Below, one piece after another: positions 9,132 to 16,810 of a stretch of 40,915 nucleotides of DNA. The translations under genes and the position numbers were made by a program. The notes under the pieces were generated by a model, which saw only the letters and a list, made by a program, of their open reading frames with translations, did not search any database and was not told the DNA's origin. This DNA comes from an uncultured Bacilli bacterium (GTDB taxonomy: Bacteria > Bacillota_I > Bacilli_A > RF39 > UBA660): NCBI GenBank assembly GCA_947629365.1, contig CANRDM010000003.1, positions 1 through 40,915 on the forward strand, in the 5' to 3' direction. How positions within the stretch are numbered: position 1 is the stretch's first letter; each line of letters opens with the position of its first letter.

Positions 9132-9618
9132 CACTTCCCTTTTCACAATCATCATTAAACATTGTTTGTAAACAACCATAAGCACATATTTTATATTCAT
9201 TATCATTAAGAATGATTAAATTATTAAGATTATATTTTTCTATTTCTTCTTGTAAAGTTAAAATATCTTCTTCGGTAAAATCGTAATTTTCTTTCAAATC
9301 ATTCCAATCATTATAATCAATATGACACATATTTGATTCACTTTCACAAACAAAATTATATACATATTTTAGTAATGGACTTAATTCGCTAACTTTTGGT
9401 AAAGAAAATTCTCTACCATTATTTTTTTCTATAAGAGAATACAATGCATTTTCTATTTCTTCAATAGAAGAATTATTATAATCACATTTAATATCATATA
9501 TATTATAATAATCTATAACATTAGCAATTTCCAAAGTTTTTTGGTCTTCAATAGTATAATTAACATATAAATCATCTTGATCGTTCCAATAATTTATTAT
9601 TTTATATTTATACTTCAT
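9115..9618 (-). CDS. Acidic hypothetical protein
   Basis: 167 residues, strongly acidic and rich in Asn, Tyr and Asp, with no membrane segment. The middle and C-terminal parts hold short helices (SIEEIENALYSLIEKN; EEDILTLQEEIEKY). It begins 2 bp after the SSB gene and overlaps the next gene by 17 bp. The charge is reminiscent of DNA-mimic or anti-restriction proteins often placed beside SSB genes on mobile elements, but no ArdA-like motif is visible, so this is only a suggestion. Confidence 0.5.
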   Translation of the reverse strand: MKYKYKIINYWNDQDDLYVNYTIEDQKTLEIANVIDYYNIYDIKCDYNNSSIEEIENALYSLIEKNNGREFSLPKVSELSPLLKYVYNFVCESESNMCHIDYNDWNDLKENYDFTEEDILTLQEEIEKYNLNNLIILNDNEYKICAYGCLQTMFNDDCEKGSDELEK

Positions 9619-9620
9619 AA

Positions 9621-10040
9621 TTATCTTTCCATTTCAGTTTTATCTTTTGATTCATTATTTTTAGTTAATTCACTAACTTTACCATCAGAAGTATAAACTT
9701 TGTTATTCTTTTTATCAGTAACTTCAAAACCTGTCATAACTATAACTTTATCTTTATAAGTTTTTCCGTCTTTTTCTACATCTTTTTGATATGTTGATAT
9801 TTTACCTTTAACGGCAATCCAATCGCCTTTTTTCATTTCATTACCATAAGTATTTACTAATTCTCCTCTCAATATAATTGGAATATAAATTGTATTTTCA
9901 TAATCATTTTGGGCTAAATCAAATCTTAATGCTTTTTTACCATTTTGATTAGTAAATACTTCGTTAATATTAGCAACATTGCCCTCAAGTTCAAATTGGT
10001 TTTTGGATTTTTTAGTTTCTTTTCTTACTTCTTCATTCAT
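9621..10040 (-). CDS. SSB-like OB-fold protein
   Basis: 139 residues. Residues about 15-115 follow an SSB-type OB fold: FELEGNVANI as first strand, IYIPIILRGEL in the middle, GDWIAVKGKIST, and VIVMTGFEV near the end. The C-terminus is charged and lacks the classic acidic DDIPF-like tip. It would coat transferred single-stranded DNA during conjugation or element replication. The ATG overlaps the stop of the resolvase-like gene by 4 bp. It could also be another OB-fold family. Confidence 0.7.
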   Translation of the reverse strand: MNEEVRKETKKSKNQFELEGNVANINEVFTNQNGKKALRFDLAQNDYENTIYIPIILRGELVNTYGNEMKKGDWIAVKGKISTYQKDVEKDGKTYKDKVIVMTGFEVTDKKNNKVYTSDGKVSELTKNNESKDKTEMER

Positions 10041-10417
10041 CTTTCTCGTTCCTCCTCTTTATTATTGAATTTTTCTATTATTTTTTTATATAGTTTCAAA
10101 TCTAAACCATCTATGCTCTCTATATCACAATTATTTAATGTAAGAAAATCAAAAAACTCTATTAATTCAGTTACATTATTAGATAATTGTGAAATGTTTT
10201 CTATTATGACCTTTGAATATCGATGTTGTCTAACGTCATCTTTTAAATCTTCTAATTCTTTTCGGTTTTGTAAATTTCTTCTATCTTTAACTTTATCAAG
10301 ATAAATAGTACAATCATAACTTTTAATTAAACACCAATCTTTTATTCTTTTTAAATGATAACTAATTGATTTTTTATCTTTATTTTTAAAACTGGCATAA
10401 ACTGCGACTTTTTCCAT
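10037..10417 (-). CDS. Resolvase N-domain-like protein lacking catalytic residues
   Basis: 126 residues covering only a serine-recombinase N-terminal fold: VAVYASFK as strand 1, an arm helix (SISYHLKRIKDWC), and SKVIIENISQLSNNVTELIEF in the place of the usual DRLSRN region. The active-site serine is not in its normal R-V-S context, and the arginines of the DRLSR motif are replaced by Gln and Asn. No DNA-binding or large C-terminal domain follows. It is therefore unlikely to recombine DNA and may be a regulator or structural relic. It is co-translated with the SSB gene (4-bp overlap) and follows the sortase by 17 bp. Confidence 0.6.
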   Translation of the reverse strand: MEKVAVYASFKNKDKKSISYHLKRIKDWCLIKSYDCTIYLDKVKDRRNLQNRKELEDLKDDVRQHRYSKVIIENISQLSNNVTELIEFFDFLTLNNCDIESIDGLDLKLYKKIIEKFNNKEEERER

Positions 10418-10434
10418 TATTTTAACTCCCTTCT

Positions 10435-11073
10435 TTAATAATTTTCTTTTTCTATCAAAGTTGCTATATAAACAACTTGCATATTATTTTTAATGCAAGT
10501 AATAAGTGTTATATCCGATGTAGAGTTATTTTTTATAAAAGCCTTTCCTGTTTTTTCTATTTCATATCTATCCGATACTTCATATATATATTTAATACCT
10601 TTATAATAAAAATAAACTTCATCACTAATTTTTAATTTCTTTAAATTATTAAAAAAAGCAACTCGACTATTACCAGAATGAGATGCTAGTATTATATGAC
10701 TATTAGTTTGCTCATCTGGTAAAGTCGTTTCTTTTAAAAAATATATATTCTTATTTACATTATTTTTTGAACTATTTTTATCGTATAGTCCCCTTTTTAA
10801 ATTAATTTTTGGAATTTCTAAAATAGCAATATAATCTAATGAATCATCTTGAATATCAGTTTCTTGTTTCTCTTCTTCAATAGGAGGTTCTTCATTTACT
10901 TCAATTTCAAAAAAATTATCTACTTTTTCATTTTCAATTTTTTCTTGATTTTTATTATTTAGATAATCGTATATTATTATTGATGTTCCCCCAATAATTA
11001 GAAAAGTACCAATTACTACAAACAATGTATATATTTTATTTTTTATAGATTTTTCTTTTTTTAATAATGCCAT
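10435..11073 (-). CDS. Sortase with substituted active-site Arg
   Basis: 212 residues with one N-terminal membrane helix (about 14-35), an acidic linker and a sortase domain from about residue 80. His132 lies in ASHSGNS and Cys193 in TLITC. At the usual place of the catalytic Arg the chain reads NMQVVYIAT, that is Gln199. The gene overlaps the 3' end of the adhesin gene by 38 bp, so the enzyme is made with its probable substrate and should anchor it to the cell wall or polymerise it. The fold is clear; the class is uncertain. Confidence 0.85.
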   Translation of the reverse strand: MALLKKEKSIKNKIYTLFVVIGTFLIIGGTSIIIYDYLNNKNQEKIENEKVDNFFEIEVNEEPPIEEEKQETDIQDDSLDYIAILEIPKINLKRGLYDKNSSKNNVNKNIYFLKETTLPDEQTNSHIILASHSGNSRVAFFNNLKKLKISDEVYFYYKGIKYIYEVSDRYEIEKTGKAFIKNNSTSDITLITCIKNNMQVVYIATLIEKENY

Positions 11074-14000
11074 AACTAATCATTCCAATTCCTATAATTA
11101 TTAAAGAAAACATTACTAATGTTTGATAATCATTTTTAAAAGTATCCGGTACTATGATTTCTTGTAATTCATTAATTAATTGATTTTCGATGATTTCGCC
11201 ATCATTTTTTACTTCAAATTCAACCTTATCTTCTGATAATATATAATTATCAAGAGTAGCAATCTCTTTAAAATAATAATGACCATATTCTAGTTCTACT
11301 TCAATTAATCCGTTTTCATCAGTTACATAAGTATTAATTAGTTCATCATTCATATTGTATAGACCTATTGTAACACCCGCCAATGGTTTATTATTTTCAT
11401 CCACTTTCAAAAATTTAATAATAGATTTAATTTTTCTATTTGTCATAGTTGCTTTAACTATTTCGCCATCATTTTTAATCTCAAAATACATTTTTTCTTC
11501 ATTTAACACATAACCTTCAGGTGCCTCTTTTTCAAGAATATAATATTTGCCATACTTTAATTCAGGAATAACTATTTTACCAAATTCATCAGTTAGTCCA
11601 CTAAATATTAATTCATCAGTTTCCCAATTGTATATTTCAATTAAAGTATTTGGTAATGGTTCACTAGTTGATAAATCTTCCTTACTAAATTCTAATGTTC
11701 CAGTAATTAATTTATTTGTCATAGTTGCTTTTACTATCTCGCCATCGTTTTTAATCTCAAAATACATTTTTTCTTCATTTAACACATAACCTTCAGGTGC
11801 CTCTTTTTCAAGAATATAATATTTGCCATATCTTATTTCAGGAATAGTGATTTTACCAAATTCATCAGTTAGTCCACTAAATATTAATTCATCAGTTTTC
11901 TCATTGTATATTTCAATTAAAGTATTTGGTAACGGTTCGCTAGTTGATAAATCTTCCTTACTAAATTCTAGCGTTCCAGTAATTGGTTTATCTTTCATAG
12001 TTGCTTTTACAACTTCGCCGTTTTCTTTAATTTCAAAATATATTTTTTCTGTATTTAGTACATAGCCCTCAGGTGCATTTTCTTCCAAAATATAATATTT
12101 GCCAACTGGTAAATCTTTAATTACAATTTTTCCGTTTTTATCAGTAACACCTGTAAAAATTAATTCATCATTAATTGTATAAATCTTAATAGTTGTATCC
12201 GGTAATGGTTCACTAGTTGATAAGTCAGTTTTTGTGAACTCTAATGTACCTTTCTTTAAATAATTTTTAAAGTTAAATTCAACACTTACAACTGGTGTAT
12301 ATTGATCTTTATATTTTAATTCAAAATAATGAATTTCTTTATCGATTACATATTTATCAGGTGCTGATACTTCAACTAAATAATATTTGCCTAAATATAA
12401 GTTGCTAATTTTTAATTTACCATTTTTCGTTATATATGTATTAATATAGCTATCTTTTGAATACATTAATTTACCATCACCACTATAAATATCTTCATTA
12501 GCGTATAACTTATAGGCAACATTATCTAAAGGCACTTCTTCATATTCAAACTTACCATCTTTGATATTGAATACTTCTCCTTTTTTACTTAAATTAACTT
12601 CTCCTCTTACTGGAGTATTTTCAAACATTAACTCAATAATAGTGCCTAAACTATCATCTACATAAACATTATTTGATTCTTTACTTATCGTAAATTTTAA
12701 AGGTGTATTATTCCACAAATAGCCATTCATATATGTATCAACTTCTTCTAACTGATACTCGCCTCCCATAATTTCGTATGGAGTATATAAAATTCCGTTT
12801 TTATCTGTTTCAAAAACACAAATATTTTGAACTTCGGGATAGGCAACTTGTTGACAGACATATTCATCATAAATTAAGTCTTTAATTCTAAATTTAACAC
12901 CCGCCATTGGTATTACCCTTTTAGTAACGGAATCAATTTTAACAACTTTTACTCTAGCATTTAATGGTTCATTATTTACTACCCTTTCAACATCTTTATT
13001 ATTAATATTAATTTCAAAGCAAGGCGAATCATTAGTATAATCTGTACCTTTTATTTGACATACTCTATAAATTCCATAAGGTAGAGTAATATTTGCTTTA
13101 CCTAGACTATCCGTACGAATTGTTCCGGCTAATTTATTATCTCTTTTAAGATAAATATTAAACACAACATTCGGTTCAGTTTCAACAACTCCGCTTTCTC
13201 CATTTGTAGCAGTTTTAGTTAAATAAAATTTAAATTTTAAAACTTCTTCTTTAGATGTAGTTTTAATTGTTTCTTTATCGCTATGAATTGTTGCATTATA
13301 AACCTTATTATCAATTTTATAACCTTCGCTAGGTTTTAATTCTTTAATAGTATAATTTCCATAAGGTAATAATTTACTTTTGGCATAACCATCTTTATTA
13401 GTAGTTATCTCTTCAACCTTTTCACTTTTTGAATTAAAAATTCCATAAACCGCACCACTTAATTTTGCGTCGCCTTGTGGAATCGCCATATTGTTTTCCG
13501 AATCAACTTTATAAATTTCTAAATAACCTTTGATTACTTCTTCTTTAGAAGTAGTAGTTATTACTTGTTTATTAGAATTAATCTTTACTTGATATTCTTT
13601 TTTATCGAGTTTATAACCTTCACTTGGAGTTTTTTCTCTCAAAAAATACGTTCCATAAGGCAATAAATTACTCTTTGCATAACCAAATTCATTAGTTGTT
13701 AAGGTTGCCACTAATTTTTCTCTAATATCATAAATTTCATAAACTGCACCACTTAATTTTGCATTTCCTTGTGGAATTGCCTCGCCAGTTTCGGCATCTA
13801 CTTTGTTTATTTCAATATAACCCTTTATTACTTCTTCTTTAGAATTTACTGTTACTGTTCCGTGATCTTCAATAATGCTTACGGAATATTCATTTTTATC
13901 TAACAAATAGCCCTCACTAGGTTTTTCTTCTCTTACTACATAATTTCCATACGGTAATAATTCACTCCTAGCATAACCAGAACCATCAGTCACAAGTTCG

Positions 14001-15172
14001 CCAACTCTTAAATTATTGCTATCATATATTCCATAAATTGCTCCTTTTAGTTTTGCATCGCCTTGAGCGGTTGCTCTATTATTTTCGGCATCCACTTTGT
14101 AAATTTCAATATAGCCTTGTATTTTTCCATTTGTAATATTTAACGTTGCATTTGTTTTGCTCTCGTTTAGTTCAAATGAATATGTTGTTTCGCTTTTTGC
14201 GTAGCCCTCCGGAGTTGACAATTCTTTTATAGTATAATTTCCATACGCTAAATTTTCACATTTTCCATAACCATTGCTGTCGGTAGTTATAGTACAAACT
14301 TCACTATTTTCGGCATTATAAACGCCAAATTTTACTCCTGCTAACTTATTATTGTTGTCATCAGTTTTATAAATTTCAACTGAGCCGGAAATGGTATTTA
14401 CAGTTACTGATGCGTAAACTGGATCCGATGTTCCAAAATATACTTGTTTTTGACTTTTTCCATCACTAGCATAAAAAAAGATATTTTCATCATTTGTATA
14501 AGTTTTCTTTTTTAATTGTATATTCACACTACCACTTTTTGTCGGGGTAACCACTAAATCATTTCCTGATATATTTGCATTAGCACCATTGGAATTCATT
14601 ATCTCAAATTCGGATAATATATTTGAAGTATCTGTAAAAGTTACTTGACCTCCAACTAATGTATCTTTGGATGTTCCATCAAAAGATGGTACGTCATAAT
14701 GATGTTCTATTAAATTATTAATTTCGGCTCTTTCATCGGTAAAACGTAACATTTCGCCTCCGCCTTGTGCTTCAGTCCAAATCTCGTTTTGTTGACCTCC
14801 AACTTTTTCCCATATCATAAGTTGAGTTACCATTCTATATCGTAAAGATTTATGGGTTGGATAATTGTAACCATAATATGCGATTAATGAAATATCTCTT
14901 GTTAATTCATCATCATAAGGCGATTCTCCTTGAGCCATATAAGTATGATCTGTTACATCTATACCTGGTTCGACACAAAAAGTTACTTTGCCGTCTATTT
15001 CATAACTATGGAATTCCCCCGAATGTGGTCTTTGACCTCCTCCTCTTCGATAAAAATAATAATTTTCAAATGTTTCAGTTAATGTTGCTGCTTTTACATT
15101 TTGATTATTAATACAAAAAAATGACAATATCATTGCCATTGTAAATAATATAAATTTTAATTTTTGTTTCAT
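11036..15172 (-). CDS. Thioester-domain, multi-Cna-B surface adhesin
   Basis: 1378 residues. A signal peptide covers about 1-28. Next is a thioester domain with Cys66 (TFCVEPG) and Gln117 (MVTQLMIW), which in related adhesins form a Cys-Gln bond that attaches covalently to host or cell surfaces. About ten Cna-B/SpaA-like beta modules follow, with E-box motifs such as YGNYTIKE and recurring PEGY or PSEGY turns. The sorting signal near 1341-1345 is VPDTF instead of LPxTG, followed by a hydrophobic helix and KKRK tail. It resembles pilus-tip or aggregation adhesins carried by ICEs and could promote mating contact. AAGAAGG precedes the start. The sortase gene overlaps its end. Confidence 0.9.
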   Translation of the reverse strand: MKQKLKFILFTMAMILSFFCINNQNVKAATLTETFENYYFYRRGGGQRPHSGEFHSYEIDGKVTFCVEPGIDVTDHTYMAQGESPYDDELTRDISLIAYYGYNYPTHKSLRYRMVTQLMIWEKVGGQQNEIWTEAQGGGEMLRFTDERAEINNLIEHHYDVPSFDGTSKDTLVGGQVTFTDTSNILSEFEIMNSNGANANISGNDLVVTPTKSGSVNIQLKKKTYTNDENIFFYASDGKSQKQVYFGTSDPVYASVTVNTISGSVEIYKTDDNNNKLAGVKFGVYNAENSEVCTITTDSNGYGKCENLAYGNYTIKELSTPEGYAKSETTYSFELNESKTNATLNITNGKIQGYIEIYKVDAENNRATAQGDAKLKGAIYGIYDSNNLRVGELVTDGSGYARSELLPYGNYVVREEKPSEGYLLDKNEYSVSIIEDHGTVTVNSKEEVIKGYIEINKVDAETGEAIPQGNAKLSGAVYEIYDIREKLVATLTTNEFGYAKSNLLPYGTYFLREKTPSEGYKLDKKEYQVKINSNKQVITTTSKEEVIKGYLEIYKVDSENNMAIPQGDAKLSGAVYGIFNSKSEKVEEITTNKDGYAKSKLLPYGNYTIKELKPSEGYKIDNKVYNATIHSDKETIKTTSKEEVLKFKFYLTKTATNGESGVVETEPNVVFNIYLKRDNKLAGTIRTDSLGKANITLPYGIYRVCQIKGTDYTNDSPCFEININNKDVERVVNNEPLNARVKVVKIDSVTKRVIPMAGVKFRIKDLIYDEYVCQQVAYPEVQNICVFETDKNGILYTPYEIMGGEYQLEEVDTYMNGYLWNNTPLKFTISKESNNVYVDDSLGTIIELMFENTPVRGEVNLSKKGEVFNIKDGKFEYEEVPLDNVAYKLYANEDIYSGDGKLMYSKDSYINTYITKNGKLKISNLYLGKYYLVEVSAPDKYVIDKEIHYFELKYKDQYTPVVSVEFNFKNYLKKGTLEFTKTDLSTSEPLPDTTIKIYTINDELIFTGVTDKNGKIVIKDLPVGKYYILEENAPEGYVLNTEKIYFEIKENGEVVKATMKDKPITGTLEFSKEDLSTSEPLPNTLIEIYNEKTDELIFSGLTDEFGKITIPEIRYGKYYILEKEAPEGYVLNEEKMYFEIKNDGEIVKATMTNKLITGTLEFSKEDLSTSEPLPNTLIEIYNWETDELIFSGLTDEFGKIVIPELKYGKYYILEKEAPEGYVLNEEKMYFEIKNDGEIVKATMTNRKIKSIIKFLKVDENNKPLAGVTIGLYNMNDELINTYVTDENGLIEVELEYGHYYFKEIATLDNYILSEDKVEFEVKNDGEIIENQLINELQEIIVPDTFKNDYQTLVMFSLIIIGIGMISYGIIKKRKIYKK
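11445..12272 (-). repeat. Three 276-bp tandem repeats in the adhesin gene
   Basis: Units begin at about 11445, 11721 and 11997, each 276 bp or 92 codons. The first two are nearly identical; the third is more diverged. Each encodes one Cna-B module (start GTLEFSKEDLSTSEPLPNT). Recombination between units could change stalk length. A second, older set of about 290-bp units lies at about 13230-14130. Confidence 0.8.
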
Positions 15173-15189
15173 ATTTTACCTTCTTTCCA

Positions 15190-15214
15190 TAAAAAAACAA
15201 CCATTTTAGGTTGT
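15190..15214 (-). terminator. Intrinsic terminator after lipoprotein gene
   Basis: On the minus strand ACAACC, loop TAAAAT, GGTTGT are followed by seven T. The loop holds the TAA stop of the lipoprotein gene, so the hairpin forms at the very end of that message. It lies 18 bp before the adhesin start and would separate or attenuate adhesin expression. Confidence 0.75.
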
Positions 15215-15877
15215 ATATATTTCGTTCGTGCCATCCGCAAAGAAAATAACAAGTTTATAACCTGATTCATTTTCATACGCTCCGCTTGAACACATTAAGT
15301 TTTTAAATTTTAATCCTTTTGAAAACAATTCACTTGCAACATCATCACAAGCCTTAGAACACTCATCATTTGAAGAATATCGATAAATTTTTTTCCATTC
15401 TTTGTATTCGGCAGTATTATGATAATCTTCTTTTTCAACAATATTTTTATCGAGTTCAGTATCCGTATTTTCTTCAACAACTTCATCATTTTTATTTGCA
15501 TCTTCGTTTATTTCTTGCTTTTCTTGATTATTTTCTATTTGACTTTCATCTTTTACATTGGAACTATTTACATCTTTTTTACTAGAATTATCTTCTATTT
15601 TACTATCTACTTGTTTGTCAGTTGCTTTTTTATCTTCGGTATCTTTTGGTAGTTCCTCAATTAAAGTATCGTCTTCTTTTGTTGTTTCTTCTTTTTCTTC
15701 ATCATCATTATTTTCAATATCTTGAATATCTTTAGTAGTTACTTGTTCTTCACTTGTTGAATCATCTTCTTTAAAAACTGCTTTTTCAGTAATATTGTTA
15801 TTCATATTCTTATTATTACTACACCCAGTTGAAATTATTACTAAAATGGCTATAAAAATAAATAGTACCTTTTTCAA
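15206..15877 (-). CDS. Charged-linker lipoprotein
   Basis: 223 residues. A lipoprotein signal peptide ends in lipobox STGC with Cys19. Residues about 20-150 are a low-complexity Glu/Asp/Lys/Asn/Ser/Thr linker. The C-terminal 75 residues form a small domain with three cysteines (ECSKACDD, LMC) and a run of beta strands (YKLVIFFADGTNEIY). The start is TTG at 15877 with AAAGGAG upstream. It should sit on the outer face of the membrane, with the domain held away by the linker. ICE lipoproteins in this position can act in surface exclusion or mating; the function here is unknown. A promoter precedes it and a terminator ends it, so it is its own unit. Confidence 0.75.
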   Translation of the reverse strand: MKKVLFIFIAILVIISTGCSNNKNMNNNITEKAVFKEDDSTSEEQVTTKDIQDIENNDDEEKEETTKEDDTLIEELPKDTEDKKATDKQVDSKIEDNSSKKDVNSSNVKDESQIENNQEKQEINEDANKNDEVVEENTDTELDKNIVEKEDYHNTAEYKEWKKIYRYSSNDECSKACDDVASELFSKGLKFKNLMCSSGAYENESGYKLVIFFADGTNEIYTT

Positions 15878-15902
15878 ACAAATTACTCCTTTACTTATTA
15901 AT

Positions 15903-15911
15903 ATTATACCA
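15903..15911 (-). promoter_or_regulatory. Extended -10 promoter of lipoprotein gene
   Basis: The minus strand reads TGGTATAAT, with TATAAT at 15908-15903. There is no good -35, but the TGn extension compensates. It lies about 25 bp before the TTG start. Confidence 0.6.
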
Positions 15912-15936
15912 CAATTTTAAAGCATTGTTTTTCACG

Positions 15937-16029
15937 CTATCCTAGGTCAAATAAATGTAACTTGGATAAAAAATTTAGATACTTATAATATGAAATTTTA
16001 AATTCATAATTTTTTAAATATTTTTCCAT
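15937..16029 (-). CDS. Possible 30-residue small protein
   Basis: An ATG at 16029 has a full Shine-Dalgarno (AAAGGAGGT) at 16032-16040, stronger than for most genes here, and opens a frame of 30 codons ending at TAG 15937. The peptide begins MEKYLKNYEF and is basic and aromatic (Tyr, Leu, Lys) with no membrane helix. It lies between the sigma-like gene and the lipoprotein gene. A terminator at 16052-16075 lies just upstream, so expression would need read-through or an unseen promoter. It could be a leader peptide. Confidence 0.45.
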   Translation of the reverse strand: MEKYLKNYEFKISYYKYLNFLSKLHLFDLG

Positions 16030-16051
16030 ACTTACCTCCTTTACTCCAAAT

Positions 16052-16075
16052 AAAAAAAGATAGTTAAATACTATC
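16052..16075 (-). terminator. Intrinsic terminator after sigma-like gene
   Basis: On the minus strand GATAGT, loop ATTTA, ACTATC are followed by seven T. The stem overlaps the stop codon of the gene ending at 16064. Confidence 0.75.
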
Positions 16076-16582
16076 ATTTAATGTTTTTAATTCAAGCCAA
16101 ACTTTGACTAAACAACTCATTTTAATTCCCTGCAATGTTTGCTTACAAATATGTAATCTTTCAGCAATAAATTCTTCCGACTTATTTCTAAAAAATGAAT
16201 CTACTAAATAAATAGCCTCATTTAATGTCAATTTTGCCGAAACGTGAATTAAAGTCTTGTAAAAAATACTAACCCAAATTTTTCCATCTTCTTGCTTTTG
16301 AACAATATTTTCTACACTACTTTCAGTTGACTTACTTGTTTCATAATCTTTTAAAGCATAATCAGGAACTAGATTAATTAACTGCTCTAATTGAAAATTA
16401 TAATAATATTTTGCATCTTTAAATTTATTAAACTTTTTAGTAATTTCTTCTTTTATTTCTTTAATATTATATTGGTCAATTACACTTTTTCTTAAAGGTT
16501 CCGAAAACTCATCATATTTTTTTGATGTTTTTAGAACTTCATTAGGCAAGTCTAATATTTTATCTAAAGTCAAAATATCCAT
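16064..16582 (-). CDS. Sigma-region-4/ArpU-like regulator
   Basis: 172 residues. The N-terminal two thirds is helical and charged. The last 50 residues (LTLNEAIYLVDSFF, then SEEFIAERLHICKQTL) look like a sigma-70 region 4 helix-turn-helix, as in ArpU-type phage regulators or ICE sigma-like factors. No region 2 is present, so it is not a complete sigma factor. AGAAGGAGGG precedes the start, a strong promoter lies 42-70 bp upstream and a terminator ends the gene, so it is monocistronic. It is a plausible activator of ICE transfer genes, by inference. Confidence 0.6.
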   Translation of the reverse strand: MDILTLDKILDLPNEVLKTSKKYDEFSEPLRKSVIDQYNIKEIKEEITKKFNKFKDAKYYYNFQLEQLINLVPDYALKDYETSKSTESSVENIVQKQEDGKIWVSIFYKTLIHVSAKLTLNEAIYLVDSFFRNKSEEFIAERLHICKQTLQGIKMSCLVKVWLELKTLNDSI

Positions 16583-16623
16583 TATACCCTCCTTCTAAGC
16601 AATATTTCCAATAATTGCCATTT

Positions 16624-16652
16624 ATTTTAATTTAATGCGGTGTTTATGTCAA
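16624..16652 (-). promoter_or_regulatory. Consensus promoter of sigma-like gene
   Basis: Minus strand: TTGACA (16652-16647), a 17-bp spacer, TAAAAT (16629-16624). It reads towards the gene starting at 16582 and is among the best vegetative promoters in the element. Confidence 0.75.
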
Positions 16653-16670
16653 GCGACATTTATAAAAACA

Positions 16671-16714
16671 TTAAAAAAAATGAATTTATTTCTCTTTCCA
16701 GAATTAAATTCATT
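16671..16714 (-). terminator. Terminator of the oxidoreductase gene
   Basis: Minus strand: AATGAATTTA, a 16-base loop, TAAATTCATT, then a run of eight T. Arms are at 16705-16714 and 16679-16688. It lies about 93 bp beyond the stop of the Gfo/Idh/MocA gene and isolates it from the next promoter. Confidence 0.75.
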
Positions 16715-16759
16715 GTAACTAATTATACTCATTAAAATTCTAATGTCTATACTAAAATC

Positions 16760-16810
16760 AGTCTAACTTTAGTCTAAAATCAGTCTAATGTTAGTCTAAT
16801 AATAGTCTAA
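16760..16810. repeat. Five AGTCTAA iterons at 11-bp spacing
   Basis: AGTCTAA occurs at 16760, 16771, 16782, 16793 and 16804, each exactly 11 bp after the last, so all copies face one side of the helix. The last overlaps the TAG stop of the oxidoreductase gene. The spaced bases vary. It looks like an array for cooperative protein binding (iterons or operator array). The sigma-like gene promoter begins about 110 bp to the left. Confidence 0.7.

Noticed and set aside
10037-10417. Functional serine resolvase
   Set aside because: The catalytic arginines and serine context are missing and there is no DNA-binding domain.
14857-15111. Open frames antisense to the adhesin and lipoprotein genes
   Set aside because: They are mirror images of repetitive low-complexity coding sequence and lack ribosome sites.
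16760-16810. CRISPR array
   Set aside because: Repeats are only 7 bp with 4-bp gaps, and no cas gene is present.
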